Positions 52,935 to 63,509 of a stretch of DNA of 64,000 nucleotides are shown here, one piece after another; the first letter of the stretch is position 1, and every line of letters begins with the position of its first letter. Where the stretch lies: positions 1-64,000 of the forward strand of contig JAOPYK010000072.1 in NCBI GenBank assembly GCA_025964695.1. Reading direction: 5' to 3'. The translations under genes and the position numbers were made by a program. Below the pieces are notes generated by a model, which was not told the DNA's origin, did no database searches, and saw only the letters and a program-made list of their open reading frames with translations. This DNA is from Streptosporangiaceae bacterium (GTDB lineage Bacteria > Actinomycetota > Actinomycetes > Streptosporangiales > Streptosporangiaceae).

Positions 52935-54080
52935 GTGCCCGAACTGCCCGAGGTCGAAGTCGTGCGCCGGGGGCTGGAGAGATGGGCCGGTGGCCGCACG
53001 GTCGAGTCGGCCGAGGTTCTGCATCCCCGGGCGATCCGGCGGCATCCGGCCGGTCCCGGCGACTTCGCCGCCCGGCTCACCGGCCGCCTGCTGCTGCCGC
53101 CCCGCCGCCGTGGCAAGTACCTCTGGATCCCGCTCGGAGATCCCTCCCCTGCCGCGCTCCTGCGACCGGCCGGCGAGGGATCACCTGATCGCGCGGAGGC
53201 TGGAGAGGCGTTGCTGGCGCATCTGGGAATGAGCGGGCAGCTGCTCGTCGGAGAGGCCGGGCGGCCCTTCGAGAAGCACCTGCGGGTACGCATCACCTTC
53301 ACCGACGGCCGGCTGGACCTGCGCTTCGTCGACCAGCGGACCTTCGGCCATCTCATGATCGACGACCTGGTCGACGACGTCTTCGGCGGTACCGCTCATA
53401 CCCCCGGAGGCAAGGCGCCCAGTCGGACCGGGACGGCCCACGGGACCGCCGGTGGGACCGGCATCCCCGCCGACACGGCCAGTGGCGCCATATGTGCGGC
53501 TCCCGCCCCGGACAACCCTGTTCCCGCCCCGGACAACCTGCTTTCCACCCCGGACAGCCTGGTTCCCGCGGCGGTCGGTGCCGTTGCCGTGTCCGCGGCG
53601 GACCACACGGTGCCGCGGGCCATCGCGCACATCGCACCGGATCCTCTCGAGGACGCCTTCGACGAAGAGACGTTCTTCCAGTCGCTGCGCCGGCGGCGTA
53701 CCGGGATCAAGCGGGCGCTACTCGACCAATCGCTGATCAGCGGCCTGGGCAACATCTATGCGGACGAGGCCCTGTGGCGGTCCAGGCTGCACTGGGCTCG
53801 CCCGACCGAGACCATGACCAGGGCGGAGGCCGCCCGGGTACTGACGGCCGCACGAGAGGTCATGGCGGCGGCCCTGAACGTCGGTGGCACGTCCTTCGAC
53901 AGCCTCTACGTCAACGTCAACGGGGAGAGCGGCTACTTCGACCGGTCGCTCAACGCCTACGGGCGCCGGGACGAGCCCTGTGGGCGGTGCGGCACCCCGA
54001 TCCGCCGCGACGTGTTCATGAACCGCTCGTCCTACAGCTGCCCCAGCTGCCAGCCGCGACCCCGCCGCCCTCGGCTCTGA
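52935..54080 (+). CDS. mutM: Formamidopyrimidine-DNA glycosylase with an added insertion
   Basis: The 381-aa protein excises 8-oxoguanine. The N-terminal [14 protein letters not shown] provides Pro2 and Glu3, Lys of RRGKYLW the second catalytic lysine, NIYADEALW the helix-two-turn-helix, and CGRCGTPI with CPSC the zinc finger. MutM is usually about 270-290 residues. The excess is a 20-residue stretch near 68-88 and about 75 Ala/Thr/Pro-rich residues at about 150-225, between the catalytic lobe and the helical lobe, built partly from PAPDN repeats. All catalytic parts are intact. GTG start behind GAGGAG. Confidence 0.95.
   Translation: MPELPEVEVVRRGLERWAGGRTVESAEVLHPRAIRRHPAGPGDFAARLTGRLLLPPRRRGKYLWIPLGDPSPAALLRPAGEGSPDRAEAGEALLAHLGMSGQLLVGEAGRPFEKHLRVRITFTDGRLDLRFVDQRTFGHLMIDDLVDDVFGGTAHTPGGKAPSRTGTAHGTAGGTGIPADTASGAICAAPAPDNPVPAPDNLLSTPDSLVPAAVGAVAVSAADHTVPRAIAHIAPDPLEDAFDEETFFQSLRRRRTGIKRALLDQSLISGLGNIYADEALWRSRLHWARPTETMTRAEAARVLTAAREVMAAALNVGGTSFDSLYVNVNGESGYFDRSLNAYGRRDEPCGRCGTPIRRDVFMNRSSYSCPSCQPRPRRPRL
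53502..53564. repeat. 21-bp tandem repeat inside mutM
   Basis: Three in-frame units start at 53502, 53523 and 53544, each encoding a seven-residue PAPDNxx-type repeat. The third is diverged (STPDSLV). Confidence 0.88.
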
Positions 54081-54368
54081 TCCTGTCCTGCCCCCCTTTC
54101 CCCCTTGCCTCCCTGTCCTCCCTGTCCTCTGTCCTCCCTGTCCCCCCGTCTTCCACCATGCCCTTCATGCTTCACCCTGCTCTTCTCCCTTCACCCCAAC
54201 CCACCCTCACCCTGCCCTTTCACCCGACTTGTCCTTGGCGCCGCCCCTGACCTGATCATGTCTTTGACCGTGATCATGCAATCGCCGGGGGCCCGATCTG
54301 CTCGCCGGGTCCTACGATCGTTGGCCATGGACATCGGTTCGGGCGGAACTCGCGGGGAAGGGGTCCGG
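54081..54368. other. Pyrimidine tract and short non-coding gap before acyP
   Basis: From 54081 to about 54235 the plus strand is almost pure C and T with few purines and repeated ctccctgtc words. The rest carries no gene, although an ATG at 54327 is in frame with acyP. Confidence 0.7.
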
Positions 54369-54668
54369 ATGGACGCCGTGGCGGACGGCCCCGACGAGGC
54401 GGTTCGGCTGACCGCGTGGGTGCGGGGGCAGGTGCAGGGGGTGGGGTTCCGCTGGTGGGTCCGGGCGAGGGCTCTGGAGCTGGGCCTGGTGGGGTCGGCC
54501 GCCAATCTGCGGGACCGCCGGGTCGAGGTGGTCGCCGAAGGATCACGGATGGCCTGTGAACGGCTGCTGGAACTGCTGCGATCGCCGGGGACCCCGGGTC
54601 AGGTCTCCGGAGTGGTCGAACAGTGGGGCCGCCCCCGCGGTGACCTGGTCGATTTCCTGGAAAGGTGA
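54369..54668 (+). CDS. acyP: Acylphosphatase
   Basis: The 99-aa enzyme hydrolyses carboxyl-phosphate bonds. [21 protein letters not shown] contains the phosphate-binding loop and its catalytic Arg, and [17 protein letters not shown] the catalytic Asn. The end [21 protein letters not shown] fits the family. ATG 54369 is preceded by AAGGGG; an ATG at 54327 would add 14 Gly-rich residues. It lies upstream of smc with one small gene between, as in other actinomycetes. Confidence 0.92.
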   Translation: MDAVADGPDEAVRLTAWVRGQVQGVGFRWWVRARALELGLVGSAANLRDRRVEVVAEGSRMACERLLELLRSPGTPGQVSGVVEQWGRPRGDLVDFLER

Positions 54669-54697
54669 CCCGGTACGGGAATCGGCTTCGTAAGTGC

Positions 54698-54809
54698 TAA
54701 ACTCGGGGAGACATGTTGTTACCGGCATGTGATGTCCGTCTTGACCGACACACCAGCTGGTGCGACTCTAGATGATACGCGCATCGACTTGAAATTCTCT
54801 TCATGCGCG
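54698..54809 (+). promoter_or_regulatory. Leader of the small coiled-coil gene: -10 box, upstream peptide frame, hairpin
   Basis: TAAACT at 54698-54703 fits a -10 box. An ATG at 54713 directly after GGGGAG opens a 20-codon frame (MLLPACDVRLDRHTSWCDSR) that includes a rare TTA leucine codon. A perfect hairpin CGCGCAT/ATGCGCG spans 54778-54809. This arrangement could control the downstream gene; it is inference. Confidence 0.35.
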
Positions 54810-54846
54810 GTTCCTGCTGGTTACTCAGCGTGGAGGACCCTTAATC

Positions 54847-55038
54847 ATGGCGAAGGCTCTACTTGGCCACGTCGGCGGTCCCGACCCCCGGATCGTCGCA
54901 GAGATGCGACGTCTCCAGCGGCGTGTACGGGACCTTGAGGCCGAGCTCGTACGGCTTCAATCGGAGAACGACGTACTGGCATCGGTTGATCAGGACGATG
55001 TGCTGATCTTGAAGGACCGTGAACCGGCGCTGACTTAA
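54847..55038 (+). CDS. Small conserved coiled-coil protein between acyP and smc
   Basis: The 63-aa protein reads MAKALLGHVGGPDPRIVAEM, then a heptad-like helix RRLQRRVRDLEAELVRLQSEND (in part), ending DREPALT. I recognise it as a short protein conserved in streptomycetes and relatives at this position; its function is not known. A coiled coil beside smc hints at a chromosome or cell-division link, but that is a guess. GGAGG lies 11 bases upstream. A textbook terminator follows. Confidence 0.82.
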   Translation: MAKALLGHVGGPDPRIVAEMRRLQRRVRDLEAELVRLQSENDVLASVDQDDVLILKDREPALT

Positions 55039-55072
55039 CCGTCCGCGCACGACACAAGAATCGCACAACACT

Positions 55073-55093
55073 GGGACGCCGCTCCGGCGTCCC
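55073..55093 (+). terminator. Rho-independent terminator after the coiled-coil gene
   Basis: GGGACGCCG-ctc-CGGCGTCCC followed by TTTTGTTTT, the clearest intrinsic terminator of the window. Confidence 0.95.
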
Positions 55094-55249
55094 TTTTGTT
55101 TTGTCCAACGATGTCCGATTTTTTGGTCTTATCTATCACGATCCGTAACGGTCCGGTCGAGAGCGGTTCAACTTCTGGTCGAGGGAGATTCAAAGACGGA
55201 TCGAAAGACTGATCGAAACGGCGCAGCGGGTCGTCAGAGAAAGGCCACG

Positions 55250-56152
55250 TCAGGCCAGGTGCCGGCCGAGAAAGGAAAGCTGATCCTGGGCGCGCCTGCC
55301 CCAGTACGACCCGTCGTGGCAGCCCTCGTACAGCCCTCCGGCCGGCCCGTGCAGCCGAGAGCGGAGCCGTTCGGCGGTGTGGGCGAAGGGATCGCTGTGG
55401 CCACAGTCGATCCAGGTGGCGACCCCCCGCAGTCGCCCCAGCCCGGCCATCACGTCGTGACGCGCGAAGTCCGCCGCGTCGTCGAAGGCCCCGGCGTTGG
55501 TCGCCTTGGCGTTGGGGTAGGACGAGAAGATCGCCGGTGACGAGGCCACGATGGCGGTCACCCGCGAGGATCCCAGCGTCTGGGCGAGCAGCAGCGCGCC
55601 GTATCCGCCCATCGACCAGCCCATCAGGCCGATCCGGTCCGTCCGGAAACCGCGTTGGTGCAGCCGAGGCAGTACCTCATTGGTGATCATCTTCTGTGGA
55701 TCGTCGCCGCTCGACCGCAGATGCCAGTACGTATCGTCACCGTCCACTCCGACCAGCGCGAAGGGTGGCGTCCCCTGGGCGGCGACATGCGCGAGATGGC
55801 GGTCGAGACGATGGCCCAGACCCGCGCGGGCGTTCCCGCCCAGGCCGTGCAGAAGGATCACCACCGGCAGCCCCCTGCCGGCGCCCGGCGGCGTCATCAC
55901 CAGCAGGTTCACGTTTTTGCCGCGGGCGGCCGATCGGAAGGTCTGGTCCTGCAGGACCGCGTTCTCCGCGGGTACCGGCGGGGCGGCGCCGCACCGGCCC
56001 AGTGCGTGGTCGAGCCTGAGCTTGCCCGGCAGCACCTCGGCCTCCACCAGGCCCGCACCGAGCCCGGCGGTGCCCAGGACGCCAAGCCCGGCGAGTCCGG
56101 TGACGAGGAGGCCACGCCGTGACATCACTGTTTGCCGGGATAGACCGCTCAT
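55250..56152 (-). CDS. Exported esterase, alpha/beta hydrolase (esterase D / antigen 85-like)
   Basis: The 300-aa protein starts with a Tat-type signal (SRRGLLVTGLAGLGVLG, then small residues). The hydrolase body has VVILLHGLGG (oxyanion region), nucleophile motif GWSMGGYGALLLAQ (about residues 176-189), Asp near WIDCGHSDPF and His in EGCHDGSYW. That makes a serine hydrolase outside the membrane; mycolyl transfer is possible in the fold but not implied. It is divergent from smc. The start codon lacks a clear ribosome binding site; an ATG nine codons inside is possible. Confidence 0.82.
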   Translation of the reverse strand: MSGLSRQTVMSRRGLLVTGLAGLGVLGTAGLGAGLVEAEVLPGKLRLDHALGRCGAAPPVPAENAVLQDQTFRSAARGKNVNLLVMTPPGAGRGLPVVILLHGLGGNARAGLGHRLDRHLAHVAAQGTPPFALVGVDGDDTYWHLRSSGDDPQKMITNEVLPRLHQRGFRTDRIGLMGWSMGGYGALLLAQTLGSSRVTAIVASSPAIFSSYPNAKATNAGAFDDAADFARHDVMAGLGRLRGVATWIDCGHSDPFAHTAERLRSRLHGPAGGLYEGCHDGSYWGRRAQDQLSFLGRHLA

Positions 56153-56338
56153 GACGGCGGATCATGGCACATTGGGAACGCGGGCCGCAGCTGGAATCCC
56201 CGGTGTGCGGTCCGACGACCGGTATCGTTCGACCTGCTGAGGCAGGCCGCCGGACCGAGCGGCCACGAACCGGGGGAGTGCGGGGGGTACGACCCGCTCC
56301 GCACGCTCCCACGGCATGAGGACGAGGAGAGCGCGCGG

Positions 56339-59300
56339 GTGTATCTCAAAAGCCTGACGCTGCGCGGTTTCAAGTCCTTCGCGTCTTCGACCACGTTGCG
56401 CTTCGAGCCCGGTATCACCTGCGTGGTGGGCCCCAACGGCTCGGGTAAGTCCAACGTCGTCGACGCGCTCGCCTGGGTGATGGGGGAGCAGGGCGCCAAG
56501 TCGCTGCGCGGCGGCAAGATGGAGGACGTGGTCTTCGCCGGCACCGCCAGCCGGCCGCCGCTGGGCCGCGCGGAGGTCATCCTCACCATCGACAACGCCG
56601 ACGGCGCACTGCCGATCGACTACTCCGAGGTGACGATCAGCCGGCTGCTGTTCCGGTCGGGGCAGAGCGAGTACTCCATCAACGGGGACGCCTGCCGGCT
56701 GCTGGACGTACAGGAACTGCTCTCGGACTCCGGCATCGGCCGCGAGATGCACGTGATCATCGGCCAGGGGCAGCTCGACGCGGCCCTGAACTCCGGGCCG
56801 GAGGGCCGGCGCGCGGTGATCGAGGAGGCCGCCGGTGTCCTCAAGCACCGCAAGCGCAAGGAAAAGGCGCTGCGCAAGCTGGACGCCATGCAGGCCAACC
56901 TGACCCGCGTCCAGGACCTCACCGGTGAGCTGCGCCGCCAGCTCAAGCCGCTCGGCAAGCAGGCCGAGATCGCCCGCAGGGCCGCGGTGATCCAGGCCGA
57001 GCTGCGCGACTCGCGGCTCCGGCTGCTCGCCGACGATCTGCTGACGATGCGCGGCAAGCTCGAAGAGGAGGCCGCGGACGAGGCGGCGGTGCGGGAACGG
57101 CGCGCCGCCGTCGAGAAGGGCCTGCACGACGCGCAGACCCGGGAGACCGAGCTGGAGGCCGAGGCGCACGCCGAGGCGCCCCGGCTGGCCGGCGTACAGG
57201 ACACCTGGTTCCAGCTCTCCTCGCTCAAGGAACGACTCAAGGGCGTCGCCGGCGTCGCCGCCGAACGGCACCGGCACGCCGCCGAGAACCAGGGCGAGGC
57301 CGTGCGCGGCCGCGACCCGGAGGACATGGAGCGTGAGGCCGCCGAGATCCGCGCGCAGGAGGAGGTGCTGCGCGAGCTGCTCGAGGATGCCCAGGAGTCG
57401 CTGACCGGAGCCGTAGGCGAACGCACCCAGGCCGAGGGGGCCCTCAAGGAGGAGGAGCGCCGGCTGCAGGCCGCCGCCCGGGCCGCCGCCGACCGCCGGG
57501 AGGGACTGGCCCGGCTGCGCGGCCAGGTGGAGGCGCTGCGCAGCAAGGTCCAGGCGGGGGAGTCCGAGATAGGGCGGCTCACCACCGCCCGGGTCGAGGC
57601 CGAGGAGCGGGCCGGCGCCGCCCAGGCCGAGTACGAGGCGTACGACACGAAGGCCGTCGAGGACCCTGAGCTCGTCGCCGACCACGAGATGGCCCAGGAG
57701 GCCCTCGCCGAGGCCAGGAACGGCGCCGACACGGCACGCGAGTCGGTCAACGGCCCGAAGGACGCGGTCCGGCAGGCCCGCGAGGCCATCGCCGCCGCCC
57801 GGTCCGCGGACCAGCAGGCGCAGCGTCAGTTGGCCGCCCTGCAGGCGCGGATCGAGGCGCTCGAACTGACCCTGGGCAGCGCCGCCGATGGTGGAGAGGT
57901 GCTGCTCGGAGCCGGTCTGGAGGGCGTGCTCGGCACCATGGCCTCGCTGCTCACCGTACGGCCCGGCGCCGAGGTGGCGGTCGCCGCCGCGCTGGGGGCC
58001 GCCGCCGAGGCCGTCGCGGTCGGCTCGCTCGATACCGCGGAGGCCGCGCTGACCCTGCTGCGCGACCGGGAGGCCGGGCGGGCCGGCCTGGTGGTCGGGG
58101 CCGGCCCGGCGCCCGAGCGGCCGCCGGCCGCGCTTGCGGGCGGAGCGGAGTACGCGCTGGACCTGATCACGGTGCCGGAGTCCGTACGGCCCGCGCTGGG
58201 GCATCTGCTGCACGGCGTGGTCGTCGTCGGGGACCTCGGGACGGCCAGGGCGCTGGTGGCGGCCCAGCCGGGGCTGCGGGCGGTGACCCGCGACGGGGAC
58301 CTGCTCGGCGCGCACTGGGCCCAGAGCGGCGGGACGGGCGGCGGACAGAGCCTGCTGCAGATGCGCGCCACCCTGGACGAGGCTTCCAAGGATCTGCTCA
58401 CCGCCCAGGCGGCGGCGACGCGGACCGCGGGCGCGCTGACCGAGGCGGCCGCCGACGATCAGCGGGCGCAGGCCGAGCTGGAAGCCGCCCAGACGGCGGT
58501 CGGCCAGGCCCAGTCTGTCGTCAACCAGGCGCAGTCCGCTCTGGACCGGGTGCGGTCCCGGCTCCGCGACGCGGACGCCAAGGCCGCTCAGGAGGCCAAG
58601 GCCGCGGCGCGGCTGGAGGCGGGGGTCCGCGCCGCCCGGGGTGAGGTCGAACGCCTGGCCAAGGCCGCGGAGACGGCAGGGCAGGCCCGCGAGCGTGACG
58701 TCCAGGCCATGGACGAGCTCGAAGAGCGGCTCGCCATGGCCGAGGCGGAGACCGAGACCTTCGACGAGTTCGACGGTGGCGACCGGGACGAGCTGAACGC
58801 CCGTTGCCAGGAGCTGCGCTCGGCCGAGATGGAGGCGCGGCTGTCTGTCCGTACGGCCGAGGAGCGGGTCAAGGCCATCGCCGGGCGTGCCGACGCGCTC
58901 GAACGCGGCGCCCGCCGCGAGCGGGAGGAGCGCTCCAGGGCGCAGGCTCGCAGAAAGCGACTGGAGCGCGAGGCCCGCATCGCCAAGGCGGTCGGAAGGG
59001 CCGGCCGGCTGGCACTGGACCGGATCGAGGTGTCGCTGGGCGTTGCCGTCGCCGAGCGGGAGGCCGCCGAGCAGGCCCGGGCGGGCCGGGACGCCGAGCT
59101 CAGGGTGGTGCGGACCCAGGTACGCGAGCTGTCGACCCAGCTGGAGCGGCTCGTCAACGTCGTGCACGGCAGCGAGGTGGCCCGCGCGGAACAGCGCCTG
59201 CGGCTGGAGCAGATGGAGGAGCGGGCGCTGGAGGAGTACGGCATGGAGGTCGCGGGCCTCATCGCCGAGTACGGGCCCGACCAGCTCATCCCGCCCGGTC

Positions 59301-59998
59301 CCGAGGCGGGTCCGGACGCTCTACCGGAGCCGTACGACCGGGCCGTCCAGGAGAAGCGCGCCAAGGCCGCCGACCGCCAGATGACGCTGCTGGGCAAGGT
59401 CAACCCGCTCGCACTGGAGGAGTTCGCCGCGCTGGAGGAGCGGCACGCCTTCCTCACCTCGCAGCTGGAGGATCTCAAAAAGACCCGGCGGGACCTGCTG
59501 ACCGTGGTCAAGGAGGTCGACGACCGGGTACAACAGGTCTTCGCCGCGGCCTTCGAGGACACCGCGCGGGAGTTCGAGCGGGTCTTCGCCCGGCTCTTCC
59601 CGGGTGGTGAGGGGCGGCTGACCCTGACCGAGCCGCAGGACATGCTCACCACCGGAGTGGAGGTCGAGGCCCGGCCGCCGGGCAAGAAGGTCAAGCGGCT
59701 GTCGCTGCTGTCCGGCGGGGAGCGGTCCCTGGTGGCCGTCGCCATCCTGGTGGCGATCTTCCGCGCCCGGCCCTCGCCGTTCTACGTCCTCGACGAGGTC
59801 GAGGCGGCGCTGGACGACACCAACACCCAGCGGCTGCTCGGCGTCCTGGAGGAGTTGCGCGAGTCCTCGCAGCTGATCATGATCACCCACCAGAAGCGGA
59901 CCATGGAGGGCGCGGACGCCCTCTACGGGGTCAGCATGCGCGGGGACGGCGTCACCCAGGTCGTCAGCCAGCGGCTCCGCGAGCCCGAGCCCGCCTGA
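56339..59998 (+). CDS. smc: Chromosome segregation protein SMC
   Basis: The 1219-aa condensin ATPase compacts and segregates the chromosome with ScpAB. Walker A VVGPNGSGKSNVVDALAWV lies near residues 29-47. Two long coiled coils (about 170-510 and 680-1010) flank a hinge (about 520-670: GLEGVLGTMASLL, HGVVVVGDLGTARALV). The C-terminal head has LLSGGERSLVAVAILVAIF (signature) and YVLDEVEAALDDTN (Walker B). GTG 56339 follows GAGGAG. The length is near that of other actinobacterial SMCs. ftsY is downstream after a gap with a gene relic. Confidence 0.97.
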   Translation: MYLKSLTLRGFKSFASSTTLRFEPGITCVVGPNGSGKSNVVDALAWVMGEQGAKSLRGGKMEDVVFAGTASRPPLGRAEVILTIDNADGALPIDYSEVTISRLLFRSGQSEYSINGDACRLLDVQELLSDSGIGREMHVIIGQGQLDAALNSGPEGRRAVIEEAAGVLKHRKRKEKALRKLDAMQANLTRVQDLTGELRRQLKPLGKQAEIARRAAVIQAELRDSRLRLLADDLLTMRGKLEEEAADEAAVRERRAAVEKGLHDAQTRETELEAEAHAEAPRLAGVQDTWFQLSSLKERLKGVAGVAAERHRHAAENQGEAVRGRDPEDMEREAAEIRAQEEVLRELLEDAQESLTGAVGERTQAEGALKEEERRLQAAARAAADRREGLARLRGQVEALRSKVQAGESEIGRLTTARVEAEERAGAAQAEYEAYDTKAVEDPELVADHEMAQEALAEARNGADTARESVNGPKDAVRQAREAIAAARSADQQAQRQLAALQARIEALELTLGSAADGGEVLLGAGLEGVLGTMASLLTVRPGAEVAVAAALGAAAEAVAVGSLDTAEAALTLLRDREAGRAGLVVGAGPAPERPPAALAGGAEYALDLITVPESVRPALGHLLHGVVVVGDLGTARALVAAQPGLRAVTRDGDLLGAHWAQSGGTGGGQSLLQMRATLDEASKDLLTAQAAATRTAGALTEAAADDQRAQAELEAAQTAVGQAQSVVNQAQSALDRVRSRLRDADAKAAQEAKAAARLEAGVRAARGEVERLAKAAETAGQARERDVQAMDELEERLAMAEAETETFDEFDGGDRDELNARCQELRSAEMEARLSVRTAEERVKAIAGRADALERGARREREERSRAQARRKRLEREARIAKAVGRAGRLALDRIEVSLGVAVAEREAAEQARAGRDAELRVVRTQVRELSTQLERLVNVVHGSEVARAEQRLRLEQMEERALEEYGMEVAGLIAEYGPDQLIPPGPEAGPDALPEPYDRAVQEKRAKAADRQMTLLGKVNPLALEEFAALEERHAFLTSQLEDLKKTRRDLLTVVKEVDDRVQQVFAAAFEDTAREFERVFARLFPGGEGRLTLTEPQDMLTTGVEVEARPPGKKVKRLSLLSGGERSLVAVAILVAIFRARPSPFYVLDEVEAALDDTNTQRLLGVLEELRESSQLIMITHQKRTMEGADALYGVSMRGDGVTQVVSQRLREPEPA

Positions 59999-60041
59999 CC
60001 AGCCCGGCCCGTCTGAACCGTCCAGCCTGCCTGGACTGTCC

Positions 60042-60075
60042 GGACTCCCTGAGCTGCTGGACTCCCTGAGCTGCT
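60042..60075. repeat. 17-bp tandem duplication after smc
   Basis: ggactccctgagctgct occurs at 60042-60058 and 60059-60075 without mismatch. Confidence 0.88.
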
Positions 60076-60221
60076 GGCCTGCCTGCCGCAGCCCCGTGCC
60101 CGCCTGCCAGGGCCCAGCGCCGGTGAGCCGGTCGCGCAAGACCCGGGCCCGGCCCCGGGCCTGGCGCTACCTGTCGATGGCCAACGCCCCATGGCCCGAC
60201 CACACAGGCCGCGGCGGTTCC

Positions 60222-60393
60222 CGTGTCCGCGGCCCAGGACCCTGCGAACCGGCGGAAACTGGAGCGTGAGCTCGCCTAACTGCGTACCTACAGCGAGGTC
60301 TACCGCACCGATCTGTGGTCGTACCTGGAGGCGCTGCTGCACGACGTCGACGAGTGGGAAGGTTCGCAGCGCGGCGCCTTGACCTCCGACTGA
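60222..60393 (+). pseudogene. Relic of a DivIVA-like or similar coiled-coil gene
   Basis: The frame reads VSAAQDPANRRKLERELA, a TAA at 60274-60276, then LRTYSEVYRTDLWSYLEALLHDVDEWE to a TGA. The second piece resembles the FRTEYRTRLKSYLE-x-L-RDLD end of Wag31/DivIVA-type proteins. One codon change in TAA would restore a continuous reading frame. It lies between smc and ftsY. I call it a broken gene with moderate doubt. Confidence 0.45.
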
Positions 60394-60432
60394 CCATGGC
60401 AGGGCGTCTCGTCTGAGAGACTTGAGGGCGCT

Positions 60433-61581
60433 ATGGAATATGTGATCCTCATCGTCGCCTTGGCCGTGCTCGCCGTCGTCGTCGTCGGAGGCGCCGTGCT
60501 GCTGCTGCGGCCCGGCCGCCGCACCCTTCCGCCGCCCCCCGCTCAGCCTCCTGTGCAGACGCGCCCCGGTGGGACGGTCACCGAAGACGACCAGGTGGCC
60601 CCGGCCAGCACGGCGCCCGTGGTGGAGGCGCCGCCCGCGCCGGAGATCGAGCTGCCGCCGCCGTCGGCTGGCCGGCTGGTCCGGCTGCGTGCGCGCCTGG
60701 CCCGCTCGCAGAGCGGTTTCGGCAGGACCCTGCTGGCGGTGCTCTCCAGGGACTCGCTGGACGACGACGCGTGGGACGAGATCGAGGACACACTCATCAC
60801 CGCCGACGTGGGCGTCGTGCCGACCCGGCTGATCGTCGACGACCTCCGTACCAAGGTCAAGGTGCTGGGCAGCCGCGGCCCGCAGGAGATACGCGAGCTG
60901 CTCAAGAACGAGTTGGTGACGCAGATCGGACCCGATCTGGACCGGACCCTGCACACGGAACCGCACGGGAACCGGCCCGCGGTCGTGCTCGTCGTCGGAG
61001 TCAACGGCACCGGCAAGACCACCACCTGCGGCAAGCTGGCCAGAGTGCTGGTCGGGGACGGCCGCACCGTGCTGCTGGGCGCCGCCGACACGTTCCGGGC
61101 CGCCGCCGCCGACCAGCTCGTCACCTGGGGCACCCGGGTGGGGGCCGAGGTGGTCCGTGGTCCGGAGGGATCGGATCCCGCCAGCGTGGCCTTCGAGGCC
61201 GTTAAAATGGGGATTGAGAGCAAGGTCGACACCGTCATCGTCGACACGGCGGGACGGCTGCACACCAAGACCGGCCTGATGGACGAGCTCGGCAAGGTGA
61301 AGCGGGTCGTCGAGAAGCAGGCCGAGGTGGACGAGGTGCTGCTCGTCCTGGATGCGACCACCGGGCAGAACGGCCTGCAGCAGGCCCGGATCTTCGCCGA
61401 GGTCGTCAACGTCACGGGGATCGTGCTGACCAAGCTCGACGGCACCGCGAAGGGCGGCATCGTCATCGCCGTCCAGCGCGAGCTCGGCGTCCCGGTCAAG
61501 CTGGTCGGGCTCGGTGAGGGGCCGGACGATCTCGCGCCGTTCGAGCCCGAGGCCTTCGTCGACGCCATTCTCGGAGACTAA
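60433..61581 (+). CDS. ftsY: Signal recognition particle receptor FtsY
   Basis: The 382-aa GTPase docks SRP-ribosome complexes at the membrane. The first 25 residues form a membrane helix (VILIVALAVLAVVVVGGAVLLL), a Pro-rich linker follows, and the NG domain spans about 80-382. G1 is VVGVNGTGKTTTCGKLA (about 188-204), G3 VDTAGRLHTKTGLMDEL (about 271-287) and G4 VLTKLDGTAKGG (about 334-345). The ATG start lacks a strong ribosome binding site. amtB follows after 202 bases. Confidence 0.96.
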   Translation: MEYVILIVALAVLAVVVVGGAVLLLRPGRRTLPPPPAQPPVQTRPGGTVTEDDQVAPASTAPVVEAPPAPEIELPPPSAGRLVRLRARLARSQSGFGRTLLAVLSRDSLDDDAWDEIEDTLITADVGVVPTRLIVDDLRTKVKVLGSRGPQEIRELLKNELVTQIGPDLDRTLHTEPHGNRPAVVLVVGVNGTGKTTTCGKLARVLVGDGRTVLLGAADTFRAAAADQLVTWGTRVGAEVVRGPEGSDPASVAFEAVKMGIESKVDTVIVDTAGRLHTKTGLMDELGKVKRVVEKQAEVDEVLLVLDATTGQNGLQQARIFAEVVNVTGIVLTKLDGTAKGGIVIAVQRELGVPVKLVGLGEGPDDLAPFEPEAFVDAILGD

Positions 61582-61656
61582 ACGTCGATCTCTTGAGAGA
61601 GAACACACGAAAATTGGGAACTCTTCCGAGTGGAACGTGCCAGTTGTGAGCGGTAT

Positions 61657-61703
61657 GAAACATATTCGAAACACACGATGATGTGGTTTCACACCACCGA
61701 AAC
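61657..61703 (+). promoter_or_regulatory. Candidate GlnR binding region upstream of amtB
   Basis: Two pairs match the GlnR pattern gTnAC-n6-GAAAC: GAAAC-atattc-GAAAC (61657-61672) and TTCAC-accacc-GAAAC (61688-61703). The pairs start 31 bp apart rather than the standard 22 bp, but the half-sites and internal spacing fit. GlnR activates amtB-glnK-glnD in streptomycetes under nitrogen limitation. Confidence 0.65.
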
Positions 61704-61783
61704 ACGAGAGCCTCGCAGGTGAAACCGCGACACCGGAATCTCTGAGCAGTCCAAAAACCGCGTCAGGGAGGGCTCTCTCCGAG

Positions 61784-63453
<1,670 letters not shown>

Positions 63454-63509
63454 ACGCACTCTGCGTGATCGGGGGAGAGACCGACCGCCGGACGCGAAAC
63501 CGGACAGGG

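Noticed and set aside
54729-54938. Open frame of 69 codons overlapping the coiled-coil gene start
   Set aside because: It runs out of frame through the conserved coiled-coil gene, and its protein has no coherent pattern.
56162-59167. Thousand-codon frame antisense to smc
   Set aside because: High third-position GC removes stop codons on the opposite strand; the protein is low-complexity and the plus strand encodes unmistakable SMC.
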